Positions 22,519 through 34,435 of a DNA stretch of 64,000 bases are shown here, in pieces (position 1 is the stretch's first letter; every line of letters starts with the position of its first letter). The translations under genes and the position numbers were made by a program. The notes under the pieces are model-generated. The model made no database searches and was not told the origin of the DNA. It saw only the letters and a program-made list of their open reading frames with translations. This stretch comes from Tolypocladium sp. Sup5 PDA-1 (lineage: Eukaryota; Ascomycota; Sordariomycetes; Hypocreales; Ophiocordycipitaceae), in assembly GCA_000750105.3 (NCBI GenBank), contig JPHH03000032.1:62001-126000 (forward strand). Direction: 5' to 3'.

Positions 22519-22851
22519 GCGTGTTTGGGTGCGAATGATATGTTGATGTCGTGATGATGCCGATGGTGATGATGGTTAGTATGATCCCCTATAGCGATTG
22601 ATGCGAATATACTGTTGACTACCTTTCATTTTGGGTCGTAGCTCTCATCAAACATGTAGACGAAAGATACAGAGACTATTCTTGGGTCTTGTGCTGCTGT
22701 GTCAGACCTCGGCGTTGCGGAGGCTATAAGTCACCCCTAGCCGAGAGCTCCACGGTCGAAATGTCAGAGACTTAAGCAAGTAACACAGTCTCTCAAACAC
22801 TGCTATATAAAATTTATGTCAGTATTTCATGACCTTCCAGAATATAGAAAG
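22519..22851. other. Convergent intergenic spacer
   Basis: This is 3' flanking sequence shared by two convergent genes. Only terminator and UTR function is expected. Confidence 0.5.
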
Positions 22852-23881
22852 CTAAACCTTGTCCACCACCCCCGTCATGCTGATAACCTCCCACGTAATC
22901 TCCCACCCCTCCCCGTGATGCTTCTCCTCCAGATGCCTCCTCACCAACGCCCTCACCTCCTCCAGCGGATGCGCCCTCCTCGTCTCCTCGCTCCACCACG
23001 AGCCCATCAGCCACGGCAGCATCAGCCCGAAGCACCGCACAAACTCCTCGGCGCTCTCGACGCGGTACCGCCCCGGGCTCGTCGCCACGCGCACGTCCCG
23101 GAAGCCCTGCGCCCCGAGGTGGCCCTCGATCCACGCCGCGTCGAACCACCGCCCACTCTCGTGCATCTGCATCGGCATCTCGGCGGGCAGCGGCGCGTCA
23201 AAGGGCAGGGACTCAAAGGCGGAGCGCATGTCGGGGAACCAGAAGAGGTGCGCGTTGCTCGTGGGGAACGTCGTTGCGCCGAAGACGCCGCCGGGCTTGA
23301 GGATGCGGCGGACGTCTAGAACGCGTGTAAGACTCGGTATCAGTTGCATTAAGATTAAAGGCATCTTACCTGCGAGGACAGCGTCCGGCTTCGGGATTAA
23401 ATGCAGCCCGAGCGTGATGGCAACATGGCTAAACGAATCAGCCGGTAGCCCCGTGTCCTAACCCAACCTCATCAGCAACATCTCGCGATACTGGACATCC
23501 TCAACTCACCATCGCATCCGCCACCCTCGCCTCAACGTTCACCCACCCCTCAGCAGCAACTCTCTTCCTCACCAAGTCCACCAACCCCACCGCGCTATCC
23601 GCGCACGTAAACGAGCTCCCCTCCAGCACCTCCCGCGCCAGCACCCCCTGCACCTCCTGCGTGAAGACGCCCGTCCCGCACGCGCTGTCCAGCAGCGCCA
23701 CCGGCGACGTCGTCTCCTTGGTCAGGCCCATTTGCGCCAGCAGCGGCGCGGCGAGCAGCTTCATCATCCGCCGTGACACGAGGATCAGGTTCTGCTCACC
23801 CGCCGTCGTGGCCTTGCCCATGCTGTCAAAGTGCTTCGAGAGGATGGCCGCCGAGTCGGCGAGACTGGTGGTAGAGGACAT
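22852..23881 (-). CDS. SAM-dependent methyltransferase (class I)
   Basis: Exons 23881-23510, 23457-23370 and 23315-22852 give 307 aa. The ATG at 23881 (MSSTTSLADSAAILSKHFD) is the first in frame. Motif I, VALLDSACGTGVFTQEV, is the SAM-binding glycine loop. FTCADSAVGLVDLV fits motif II, DAMDTGLPADSFSHV the motif IV region, and ILKPGGVFGATTF the post-motif after the first helix. All introns have GTRAGT-like donors, and the short middle exon (88 nt) restores the segment between motifs II and IV. The substrate cannot be told; fungal proteins of this type are small-molecule or UbiE/COQ5-like methyltransferases. The neighbours do not suggest a cluster. Confidence 0.87.
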
Positions 23882-24400
23882 TTTGGCGGATGAACTGACT
23901 GACGAGGCCTCTAAATCAGACAAATTCAGTTTCTTATGGATGCTTGATGTTATGGTGCAGATGTGTCATCTTCGGTCGACAGCTGAGGTGGTGTATATAC
24001 ACCTTGCAAGTGTCCGAAAAGTCGCCGCACTAGGAAAATCGAACTCGCATTCACGCAGCATGTCGCAAACCTTGATGGACAACTATCCGAGACTACAGCT
24101 CGGAAGATTGGTAATCAGATAGGGCTAGCAATACAACGAAGCTGTGACTATTGATACTGTGACTCTTCCAAGTGCCACCGTATTAGTCGCGAGGATAGTA
24201 AAACTGCATCAATCACCAGATCGAATCATATAGGCAATAACTGTAAGACTCTAATTCGCATTCTTCCACGAAACACCATCGTCCCTGCAATTATGCTATG
24301 TGCAATATCTTGTACAACATGACCCTACCCTACCCTTGGCGCCCATCACATCCATTCCCTGCAGCCCGACACCCAAAAGACAGACATGCCAGGTCGCACC
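23882..24400. other. Intergenic region
   Basis: It contains the promoter of the methyltransferase gene and the 3' flank of the nucleoporin gene. It is somewhat AT-rich around 23920-24300, and no gene is visible. Confidence 0.5.
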
Positions 24401-27400
24401 TCACATGAACCTGAGGCTGCCCGTAGGCACTCTCTCAACCAGCCCAGCCACCTCCCTGCGCAGGGTCCGCACCACCCGTCTCACCTCCGCCAGGTCCGCT
24501 CCGCCGTTGTTATTCCCCTGCCCCGGGGGCGGCAGGGCGGCCTCGCACCGCGCCAGCAGCTCGCCGACCGAGGGTCCAATAGACCCGCCCTTGCCGGCGC
24601 CGCCGCGACGTCGAACCTCCGCGACCCAGCTGTTGACGACGTACGCGATGATTTCAATGATGCGGTTGCGCACCATGCCGCTGAAACCATAGTCCTGGGT
24701 GTCAAAGATGTTCTCCAACACCCTCACAATCATGTCGTGAGACACGCCCAGGGCCAGGAACAGCTGAACCGGCCAGGTGGAGTCGGCTCCGATTGTGGCG
24801 TCTTGTTGGTACGCAACAGCATAGCGGCAGAGCTCAGGGAGAAGCGTCTGGATCGGGAACACGAAGCTGTCGAGCGACGTGTGGTGAGCAATGTTTTGGA
24901 TCTTGCTAGTCACCGCCTCGTACGGCATGGGCGGTGAAGGCATCCCGGGTTCGAGGTCCTCGAGCCTGGACGTGACCTCATCGTGCGTCTGCTGGATCAA
25001 GTTGCTCCACGTTCCAGAGATGGTCGTGGGATTGCGGTAGTTTGCTGTGTGATAGATGAGGAGGCACAGGTCGTAGTACCCGGCCTGATCTGCATAGTCG
25101 TTGAAGAGCTGCAAAGCTGTCAGTGACAAGGAACTAAAGAAGAGAAATCTTGAGCGCGCTTACCTCTGACAGGTCCAGAATCTTGCCATCGAGGGCCTGT
25201 TCAATCTCCATGTTTCTCTCAGGGTCGATCCTCTCGTCCAGCCTTAGCCGGCCCAAGAGATCATCCTGGATATTGGCAACCTCGAGCAGGTCGGTGACCG
25301 CGTGGTTCAGCATCTGCTGCTGCTGTCGGCTGACGCCAACAGTCGCAACATTAGCGTTGGCCTTGGCCAAGCTGAGCAGCCTGATTCGGTCCTTGATGCC
25401 CAGAGCAAACTCTGAGTTGGCAAGCTCGGCCTGGACTTCGGCAGCATCGAAGAATCGGCTTCGGTTGGTGTAGAAGCGGCACAGGAGGTCCGCATGCTCT
25501 ACGTTCGTGCCAGCCAGGCGCTGGAGGAAGGTGATGACGTGGGGAGAGTCGATGGCCAGGATACGGTCCGTCCAGCCTTGCTGAATGTACCACTCGTACA
25601 GGTCAAAGTGGAAGACCTCGTCGTCCGACCCGTTCACCACGTCGTAGGCCTCAAGCCTCTTGGTCGCGATCAGCGTCAGCTTCCCATCGATCAACTCGGG
25701 CTCCTTGCTAGACGCGGCGTCGAGATGTTGCAGGACATCGTGGATCAGGTCGTAGCATCGCTTTCGTTCGTTGTAGGCGGTGGCCCGGGGGTCGCTGGCG
25801 GGCTTTCCATCGTTGACCCACACCAGGGCCGTGTTTCCCCTGTCCTTTTCCCGAGCAACAACAAGGCACAGCTGGACAGCCCCGGCGTAGTACTTGAGGT
25901 CGACGTACTGGGTCACGGCAGTCTGCAGGTTTGCAAACGTGAGGCTGCCAGCCACCTTTTCAAAGAGCTTCAGACTCTCGTGCAGGAGGCTCCTCGACAG
26001 GTTGGTGTTGGGCGGCTGCTCAGACGCCCTCTTGAGCTGCTCCTGGGCCTTGAAGATGACAACGTCATCAGGGCTGCAGAAGCTGCCGCACCGCCTTCGC
26101 AGGGCATCCGCAACAGTCTCCACGTTTGAGCCGCTCTCGATATTGCGGTTAACAATGGCTTTGACCAGTAGCTTGGCGAGATCCTTGCCGTCAGCCTGCG
26201 AAAACAGCTTTTCGTATGTGAGCTCCCGCAACTGTTGGCGTGCCGTATCATCCAATCTAGTGAAGATATCGGTCACCCGCTCGTCGAACATCATAAGCAC
26301 AAAAGATATGCCTTCCGATATGCTCTCCATCAGCTTCTGAAGCGCGTGAAGCGCTTGGTGCTCGGCTTGCAACGCGACCTCTTCCTGCCGGCTGGAGACC
26401 CGTTGCAGATCCGAAGGGCCAGACATTCCTTGAATGATCCCGCGGTTCGACTCGATAAACCTCCGTAGGCGCTCGAGGTTCCCTTGTGTAGCAACGAGCT
26501 TGGGGGTGGGAATGGCGGAATCGATGACAATGCCGCCCGCGGGCGAGACGCCGGTCCTGATGACGGGTGCCTTCCAAAGTTGGCGGATGAGACGGGAAAG
26601 GTAGAGTGCCAACGCGTCGTGTCGCGAGGACAGCCGAACCGAGTCGGTGGTCAAGGCCGTTCCGTCAGTCTCGGTGATGGTAGGCTGGCCGCCAAAGTCG
26701 ACAAAGAGCCCCCTCGCTCGGTCCTCGGTCGCCTGGTCTATCGCCCTGGCTGCACCAGGTCGCGCATCTCCGCCGTGACCGCAAGCCACCGCCAGAGCCG
26801 TCGAAACCGTTTCAACACGCCCGTAGAGCTGAATGAGGCGGCGGGTAACATTGTCCAGCGCCTCGTCTCCGGGAGCGTCCCGTATGGCGGAAGCAAACGT
26901 GTCTACCAGTCTGCGCCGCCGGATGACGTGAATTCCGGTGTTGGTAAGGACAGCAAACTCGCTAGGGGGTTCGTCAAACTGCACGGCCAGCTCGTTACCA
27001 AAGCCAAGCGGTTGCGACGCGGCAGCAAACGGTTTTGTGATGAGGCCCACAGCCTCGGCTCGGCTTCCAATGTCGATCCAGCTCGCTTGCTCAAAATATC
27101 GTAGTGGCGTTGTTGGAGAAGTTCGTTTTATCCGTCCGGTCTCGGGACCAGAGACAAACAGGGTATCAGCGTTGGCGTCGTTGCCGCTGCTCACAAAATC
27201 TAAGAAATAGCCTGGCGCAAACCGAGCGCCTCGTCTGCTCGCCAGCAACATTGTCGAATCCAGGTCGACGACAGATTCGCCGCCAGGCTGCCCCGACAGG
27301 GCGTATTGGCCAGACCGCCGGGGATTTTGGCTGGGGGGGAACTTGATAAACTGGACCTGCATGCTCTGGGGCGCCATGTTGGACTGCGAGCCGTAGAGAT

Positions 27401-28773
27401 AGGAGGACGCGCTCGTCGCGCTAAAGAACAATCGGCAGCCGGTGTCGGTCAGAGCCATGAGATGCAGCTTTGACGCCTCCTGCTTCGAGATTGTGCTGAT
27501 GGAAACAATGTTCATCCGGTCGCTCAAGAGCTTCGACTGCGTAATCATGTGGGCAATGTCACGGAGACAGTGGACCTTTTCCTTCTCAATGACCTTGTTA
27601 AGGCGCTCGGGAGCTTCCATGTGGTAGGTTCGGATAGTCGACTTGCTCGACAGGGTATAGACGAGCTTTCGTGAATCGTCGATGACAATGTCCACCAAGT
27701 GCTCTGGGGCCTTGTGCGACCAGAATCCGGTTTGCAGCGCAACGACTGATGTCCAGCCGGGATTCGTATGGTTGATCCTGCCGCACCGGTTCGAAAACCA
27801 CTTCTCCTCGGACTGATAGTAGAGCTCGCAGATGTCGATGTCGCTGCTGCCTCCGAAGAAGATTCGGCCGTCTGCAGATCCAGTTATCACACGGACATCG
27901 CTCCCTCGCAGTGGCAGAACCATCTTGGTCTGATAAAGGGACACAGATTTCGTGCCTGCCGGTGTGTCTGTCGCCGACACGCCGAGCAGGATCATCTCAG
28001 AGGACGTGGCGACCACGAGGATGTTGGTAATCGTCTTGACAAAGATGCCGGGCTTCGGGGGCACAAGCGCCACCGCGTGGATTGTGTGAGGCTGGTCTTC
28101 GAAGCCGATGAGCTCGGGGTCGGGGTGGGTGTAGTCCCAGAGGAAGAGCGAGTTGTCGATGACCACCCACGCATGGTTGATCTCGGCAAACAGGCCCATG
28201 AGGGTCTGCAGCTCGCCCGCATTGTAGTGGTCGAAGACTTGGTTCGGGATTGGGTACATTTGCGTCTTGTGGAAAGGCGCCCAGGCAGATTCGGCGCCTG
28301 GGACCTCGTAGTCGGACGAAGCGCCTTCTGGAGCGCTGTCAGCAGCGTGTTCTCGACCCAACGAAATCACGCAAGAACTTACGCCTGCAGTACGAGTCCA
28401 GATCGGGGAAGCTCTCATCCAATTGCAAAAAGGCATTGATGGCCTTGGCCGCCTTGATGACGGGCGGGACATTCTCAGCACGCGGCGGCGGCAGCGGAGT
28501 CGTAGCCACCAGTCCTCCCGCCGCGGAGCCCACAGGGGCCAGAGCCGTCATGGAAGATGACGTCTTCATCGCAGGAGCCGCCATCGTGCCACCAGGTGTC
28601 GTCGTCGCGGCGCCAGAGCTCGGGTTGCCGCCCAGGGCCGGGCTGCTCTCGGAGACGGGGAACAGCTGTCGTCGCACGGGGTCGGGCCCCGACTGGAACC
28701 GCGAGGCAATGGCCGGCGTGTTCAGGAACGCGCCTGGCACTGGCCGCACGGGCGTGGTCTGCGGAAACGACAT
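24401..28773 (-). CDS. Nucleoporin of the Nup155/Nup170/Nup157 family
   Basis: Exons 28773-28383, 28327-25164 and 25108-24401 give 1420 aa, a normal size for this inner-ring nucleoporin. After a disordered N-terminus (MSFPQTTPVRPVPGAF...), the beta-propeller begins at MYPIPNQVFDHYN and shows WVVIDNSLFLWDY, the most recognisable block of the family. FLDFVSSGNDANADTLFVSG and WKAPVI lie mid-protein. The alpha-solenoid C-terminus includes FDLYEWYIQQGWTDRILAIDS. The protein links membrane and inner-ring nucleoporins in the nuclear pore. Both introns use acceptors just beyond a CTGAC branch site (CTCCAG|AA and TTGCAG|CTC); the first AG after each branch would break the frame. A GTG-initiated extension to 28821 was not used. 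Confidence 0.93.
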
Positions 28774-29413
28774 GTCGGGCGGTTGTTGGGACCCCAAATG
28801 GGCCTTGCGCAACGGCTTCACTCTATCCCCAGCTGGATGAAAGACACGCGCGCTGTCGGACCATCAAGGACGGGGGACAAAGGCGGGCTCGTAGGGTCGT
28901 CGGCGCGTTCGTCGGCGGCGAGGATCGAAGCTTGATCGTTTGCGCCGTTCGTGTGGAGCTTCGCCCAGCGAGCGTCGGCCCGTCCAGCAGTGTTGCGAAG
29001 CAAGAAAAAGCCGGTGGAGGCGGTGGTGATGCAGTAAACAGCTTCGAGAAACGTTGTGAGAGCTGGGGAGGCTGGCACAGCTTGGATTTTTCGCGACAGG
29101 GGAACGCGCGCTAGGCCTAATTGGGACGCCAGGCTGCTCCATGGGGTGCAGTCAACCACAACACAGAGAGGCTACCTCACTTGAACACATTGACAATAGC
29201 AGTGGCAGTTGTAACAGTACACATTGAGAGAACTTGTTTTTTTTATTGTCTGGTACGGCTTAGAATCGGCAGCATAGCCAGTTGTTGAATCAAGTTGCAC
29301 GGCCTATCGTTAGCAAAGTGCCAACACACAATGGCTAAAACACCGCTTTGATGGGCAAGACGTCATGCTCAGACGCCAGTCTATTCTTTGTCATTGTTCT
29401 TCATCTTAGTCGT
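28774..29413. other. Intergenic region between nucleoporin and HisRS genes
   Basis: It holds the nucleoporin promoter/5' UTR and the HisRS 3' UTR. A 113-aa minus-strand ORF (28818-29159) has no recognisable features and is probably leader sequence. Confidence 0.5.
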
Positions 29414-31102
29414 CTACAACAGCATCTTCTTGACTTCGTCAGCCAGGTCATCAAGGCTGACCAGCTTGCCCCGATCCTTCTCGTCCGTCTTGTCCTCGCC
29501 CTGCCCCAGCGCCTTCAACCGCACCTGGCCAGCAGCCAGCTCGTCCTGGCCAAGGATGACACCCAGGGGCACGTCCTCGGCCGCCTTGAACTGCTGTGGC
29601 AGCTTGGGCTTCACCTTGGGCGAGAACTCGGCCCGGATGCCGGCTTTCCATAGTCTGCTAGCCACCGACATGCGTTCGAGGAGCAGCCCGTCAAAGTCCT
29701 TGGCGCCAAACGCCATCACGTACACGTCTGTCCCGCGTGCCTTGGCAGCGTTCTCCTTTTCCCGTCGCGCCTTGAGGATGGTGAAGATGCGATCCACGCC
29801 AAACGACACGCCGACGCAGGGGATGGTGCGCTTGCCGTACATTCCGACCAGGTTGTCGTAGCGTCCGCCCGCGGCCATGCTGCCAACCTGGTTGGCCGGA
29901 TCGTCCTTTTTGCTCTTCTTCTGCCCTTCCTCCACCTTGGGCGGTAGGTTGATGACCTCGTAGATCAGGCCAGTGTAGTAGTCCAGGCCTCTGGCAAGCG
30001 ACAGGTCAAAGGTGATCTTGTCAATCACGCCCAATGCCTCCAGGTAGGAGCCAAGAAGGGCCATGTCGTCCAGGCCCGCCTTGACGTCCGTATTTGCGCA
30101 AAGCTTCTCATTCGCGCGGAGAAACTCTACCATCTCTGACACGTTGCCGCTGTGGCGCACGTATTCGCCAATCCGGTCCGCGACATCTTCAGGGAGGCCC
30201 TTCTCCTCGATCATTTCCTTCTTGACCTCCGGCCATGCCATCTTGTCCAGCTTATCCACTGCAGAGCTGATGGAGCGGATCTTGTCGGCGGGCACACCTG
30301 CCACCGCAAACAAGCCGTCCAGGATCTTTCTGTGGTTGAGCTTGATGGTGATGCCCAGATCGAGGGCCTCGAAGACCTCGACAATGACGCGCAGAGTCTC
30401 GGCGTCGGGGATCATGGGGTCGTACACGCCGGCAATGTCGAAGTCGCACTGGTGAAACTCCCGAAGTCGGCCGCGACTGATGGCGGGCTGGTCTCGTCGG
30501 TAGACCTTGGCGAGCTGGTAGCGCTTGACCTGCTGGATATTGTTCATGGCTAGCCAGCGAGCAAACGGAACCGTCAGGTCGAACCGCAGAGAGCAGAGCT
30601 CGCCGCCCTGGTCCTCCAAGTCGTATATGAGGCGCGCGTCCTCGCCATATTCTGTAGCTCCGTCAGAAACCATAGTCGTATCGAGGTCGCAGGGTAAACA
30701 TACTGCCGGTAAGAATCTCCTTGAGCTCGAAGACGGGGGTATCGAGGGGAGTACCGCCGTGGCGCTTGAAGATGTCGGTAATCGTCTTGCTGCAACACAG
30801 AGTCAGCGGCATGTCCAATCCCTTCTCGTCTCGTTCACGGCAACGCACAAAACCTCGTCCCGCAGGAGCATATCCCCGCCGCTCCAGTCCCTGGTGCCCT
30901 TGGGGACTTTGAGCGTGACGCCCCCGCCAGACTTCTTTGCCTCCTTTCCTTCCGACATGATGTCGTCTTGTTGCGCTACGTCGGCGAACGATTGACGCGG
31001 GGTGTGCGACGAGGTGAAGCTGCGAAGGAGGAGTGGTCGGAGACAGCGGCTGGGACGTGCGATTCGAATCAGCTCGGGGCTTCTGCTGAGCGCAAACAGC
31101 AT
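29414..31102 (-). CDS. HTS1: Histidyl-tRNA synthetase, probably cytosolic and mitochondrial
   Basis: Exons 31102-30849, 30789-30704 and 30651-29414 give 525 aa. Class II motif 1 lies in KRHGGTPLDTPVFELKEIL and motif 2 in RRDQPAISRGRLREFHQCDFD. The HisRS signatures LARGLDYYTGLIYEVI and AAGGRYDNLVGMYG follow, then motif 3 GVSFGVDRI and the anticodon-binding C-terminal domain. Two in-frame starts are visible: ATG 31102 gives an Arg/Ser-rich, acid-poor leader (MLFALSRSPELIRIARPSR) typical of mitochondrial targeting, and ATG 30958 (MSEGKEAKK) gives a cytosolic form. Yeast HTS1 uses the same two-start arrangement. Intron 1 uses the donor GTTTT|GTGCGT and intron 2 GGCA|GTATGT, restoring RDEVFKTITDIF and LTGKYGEDARLIYD. 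Confidence 0.95.
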
Positions 31103-31672
31103 GCCTGAGCGAACCGTCAGAAGTAGAGGGGAAAAGAGGGTCGACTTTGTGCGCTTTGTGGCTCTTGAGTCATCGCCAACTACTGCAGCAAACCACGCGC
31201 CTGGGTGGGGTGGTGGGCAGCATTGGGCTGGAGTGTCACGGCACGACTTTTTTTCAGGGTGATTCCGGCGCCGTGTTAATCCGACCTACGGACTACTGAT
31301 GCTGCTATATCACCACCAAGAGAGCGACTCCCAGCTCGCATTGACAGCTGCAGGCCCGTCAAGATGGTTGGAGGACCAAATTTCAGTCAGTTTGCCCAGA
31401 TTTGTTCAAAAAGCCACACTCAAAATCACGGCATTATGTTCAAGTTCGACTGACGTGCAACCATACGTCGACAACACACCAGTAGCACTGCGGTTAGATT
31501 CATGTCTTTATTTCTTCGAGCCCGTAGTATACATTAATCCACATCCGTCATCCCGGCCGTTTTCTCTCCCATTGCCATGTACTCTTGTCAAGTTGCCCAT
31601 ATGTAACACCGTATAGATGCACAAGGACGTTATCTCCCTTCACGAAGCGAGGAAAGCTTGGCTAGCATCACG
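31103..31672. other. Intergenic region
   Basis: It contains the HisRS promoter and the 3' flank of the ketoacyl-CoA reductase gene. The ORFs present are short and featureless. Confidence 0.5.
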
Positions 31673-32767
31673 TTACTGCTTCTTGGCCTCTCGCTCCCGC
31701 TTGCGAAGAGCCCTCTTGCGAATGTCGACGTGCATCTTCTTGTTGTACCAGATGGTCACGGGGCTGTTGACGCCGGGGATGTTCTCAACCACCCACAGCA
31801 TAACGGAGTGGCTCCACCACGGAGTGTACGTGTTGGGCGCGGTCTGGTATCCGCCCAGGCCGATCTTGCCCAGAGCCGCCTTGACAAAGTTGCGGGCGTT
31901 GGGGATGAGCAGGCTGGGACGGCGGATCTTGCTCATGGCGGTGGTGACGAGGTGGCTCAGAACCAGGTAGACGTCGATGTGGTCGTCGGCGAGCTCAGAG
32001 GCCAGGGCGTTGCTCCACTGCTGGAGGAAGGCCTTGCTGCCAGAGTACGTCGCCAGGTAGGGGGTAGGAGTCCAGCCGCCAAAGGAGCCCATGGTCAGGA
32101 TCAGGCCGTGCTTGCGCGCCTTGAGGATGGGCGCGACGACCTGGGTGACCTTGAGGGTGCCGAGGCAGTTGATGGTGATGATGTTCTGGAGCTCCTCCTT
32201 GGGCGTCTCCAGGAACGGCACCGGGATGCTGTGGCTCTGGCCGACGTTGTTGATGAGGATGGCGACGTCGAGGCCGCGGATCAGCTCGCCGAGCGCCTCG
32301 TAGTCCCGGTCGTCGTCCTTGGCAAAGTCCATGGCCAGGGTCTTGACCTGCAGGCCCTTGCCGGGGTATTTCTGCTCAATGTCTTTGGCGAGGGTGTCGA
32401 GCTTGGACTGGGTTCGGGAGACGAGGACGAGGTTGAAGCCCTTGGCCGCGAGCTGGGTGGCGTACTCCTTGCCGAGGCCGTCCGAGGCGCCGGTGACGAC
32501 GGCCCACGAGCCGACCTTGCCATACTTGCGGAGCTTGAAGATGTCAGCAAGCAGACCAATGCGATACGCGGCTATGTAAGTGAGGGAGGGGAGGCTTACA
32601 GGTGCGCCGACAAAGAGGAACGCGCTGACGAGCAGCTGCAGGTAGCTCAACAGCTTGGACCCCAAGTACAGCGCGCCAATGCCAGCAAACGCCCACTGGA
32701 CGTACTGCGGCACGGGCGGCACCTGTCGGATATATTCGAGGGCTTTCTCCATGATGGGAGAGTCCAT
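31673..32767 (-). CDS. Very-long-chain 3-oxoacyl-CoA reductase (IFA38 family)
   Basis: Exons 32767-32600 and 32533-31673 give 342 aa. An N-terminal membrane segment (LSYLQLLVSAFLFVG) precedes the short-chain dehydrogenase fold. The NADP-binding motif TGASDGLG is at 70-77, NNVG follows LDVAILI, and the catalytic Y219-x3-K223 lies in YSGSKAF. This is the second step of fatty-acid elongation in the ER, reducing 3-ketoacyl-CoA for sphingolipid-type very long chains (yeast Ifa38/Ybr159w). The 66-nt intron is a multiple of three and stop-free, so the unspliced frame also reads through. It is judged an intron because of GTAAGC, the CTGAC branch site, and the normal family junction GAP/LRKYGKVGSW. 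The C-terminus is lysine/arginine-rich. Confidence 0.93.
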   Translation of the reverse strand: MDSPIMEKALEYIRQVPPVPQYVQWAFAGIGALYLGSKLLSYLQLLVSAFLFVGAPVSLPSLTYIAAYRIGLLADIFKLRKYGKVGSWAVVTGASDGLGKEYATQLAAKGFNLVLVSRTQSKLDTLAKDIEQKYPGKGLQVKTLAMDFAKDDDRDYEALGELIRGLDVAILINNVGQSHSIPVPFLETPKEELQNIITINCLGTLKVTQVVAPILKARKHGLILTMGSFGGWTPTPYLATYSGSKAFLQQWSNALASELADDHIDVYLVLSHLVTTAMSKIRRPSLLIPNARNFVKAALGKIGLGGYQTAPNTYTPWWSHSVMLWVVENIPGVNSPVTIWYNKKMHVDIRKRALRKREREAKKQ

Positions 32768-33310
32768 TGTTGAAGCTGCGGCGCGGCGACCGACAGACAC
32801 GATGCGGGGGGGTGATGGGGTTGAAGGAGGGAGGTTGACGAAGAAATTCAGAGTGCAGCTCAATCTCAACAAAGTTGACAGGGTGCAGGCGCTGAAAGCC
32901 ACGGGCCAGTCCCGGTACCTGGACTAGCGCCAAAAATGGGAGCCAAGACTGGTACCGGGAAGCACATGCAGATAACCTCGGGACGATGAGACCGTGCCCC
33001 GCAGCCGCGGATTCGCGCAGCACCTGAGGTCGAAAATTGACGTACTTGCGCCAGATAGTTATATCGGGACTTGACGAGCGCGAACCTGTCGCCAACAAAC
33101 ACGAACAGCCTGCCGTCGTGTCTCGCACGTGAATGCTTCCTCTCAATCTCTATATCACGGACTGCGGACAGAACAAGCGAAGCGAACAGCAGGCAATATG
33201 CTCTTCCTTCGCAGAACGGAAGAGTTGCAACGCCTCGCATGGGAAGTCAAATTTGACCCGAAGCTTATGGTTCAGCCAAAAGGCCCCAATGGCAACAGGG
33301 TGAACGGCAT
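32768..33310. other. Intergenic region upstream of ketoacyl-CoA reductase
   Basis: It is presumed promoter sequence. A plus-strand frame from ATG 33198 (MLFLRRTEELQRLAWEV...) overlaps its end and looks protein-like, but it runs to a stop at 33381-33383 and does not join in frame to the following ORF. Confidence 0.4.
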
Positions 33311-33879
33311 ATGGACACTGCAGCAACACCTTCCGGAGACAGCTCGCCAGCTTGTAACAAGACTACGCGAACAGGTGCGCTGAAAGCGAACGAAGATTCA
33401 CACGAGAACCAATTCTAACAGGGAATGAACAGCTTGAGAAAATGTCCGACAACGAAAACGTACGCACGCTCAACTCCGATATCCGCGCTCGTAACTTTTG
33501 GAGGGCCCAAATAATTTGGATCGAGGATGAAGGCTTTGGGTTTGCGGAAGCGGATGACCTTGTGATAAACATCATTCTTCCTGACCCCTTCAGTCAGAAC
33601 TCGTGGTCCGCGAACGTGGATAACAATGCAGGGTCGATGAATGTGGCAAGACTTCAGGAGGAAACGGTGTACAAAGTCGCTATAATGCTCGGTCCAATGC
33701 CTGGTCTCGTAGGCGAACGTCGCGTGGTCGGCGAGGAAAGTGGGCGCGTCGGCGACATTATTGCGCTCAAAGACTTGGAGCAAATTCATTGGACTGAGAC
33801 CATGTTCATGGGGACAACGGATGCACTCCGCCGTGGCGTTTTCGTTTTGTCCATCGTGTACATTCCAGCCCCGGGGTGA
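33311..33879 (+). CDS. Possible small hypothetical protein; both strands open
   Basis: A two-exon model (33311-33374, 33422-33879; intron GTGCGC...TTCTAACAG) gives 173 aa starting MDTAATPSGDSSPACN and including RTLNSDIRARNFWRAQIIW. The opposite strand is also open (33789-33415, 124 aa, with TFAYETRHWTEHYSDFVHRF), and it has a slightly higher GC at third positions. Neither matches a family I know. The upstream frame from 33198 reads like protein as well but ends at the intron. The locus may therefore be a weak orphan gene on either strand, or a decayed gene. Confidence 0.25.
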
Positions 33880-34435
33880 GCTAAGTGTCGCGTCGAAGAT
33901 CGGCCCACGGTAGTCGAGATGTAGTGCTTGGTGAGCCTGAGGGGTTGGTGGGGGCTATTGTCCTGAAGGAATATAGCTGATAACCAACAAGATAGCGCAA
34001 GCTGTTCGAAGAAGGGGTTTCGGCCCCGGTGAGATCAAATTGGCTTCCAGGGATGGCTTGTGTGAAGCTGGGGAAGACCCAGGCATCCGTCTGAGGCGTA
34101 GACTCTGCAGTGGTTGGTAGGAGATGTTCCATGTGTGTTCTGCGGCCGAGATCACCATGGATCTATTCCTATATAAATAAAATCTGAGATTTTTGTCATT
34201 TCAGATTGCATCACATGAATAATACCGTAGGCGTTACGGAGTACAGAGGACTCAATTGCTCTTGGGACCTCGACTGAAGAATTCAAGGTGTCTCGGAAGC
34301 GCCCCACTACAGCTAACAGGGGACGGTTGGACGGGACTGCTGGCGGCATGGAGAGTAAAAGTGTCCCGATGCCCGCCACGGAATCCGGCCATCAACACCA
34401 TTGCCAGCATCCCCAGAGCACCATCACCAGCAGCC
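33880..34435. other. Intergenic region upstream of ERG28
   Basis: A short AT-rich stretch with TATATAAATAAA lies near 34170-34182, about 255 nt before the ERG28 start. Otherwise nothing is recognised. Confidence 0.45.

Noticed and set aside
25494..28439. Several plus-strand ORFs of 150-220 aa across the nucleoporin gene
   Set aside because: All lie opposite one continuous Nup155/170 coding region and carry no motifs.
31658..32773. 371-aa plus-strand ORF opposite the ketoacyl-CoA reductase
   Set aside because: It is an antisense shadow; the minus strand encodes a complete short-chain dehydrogenase.
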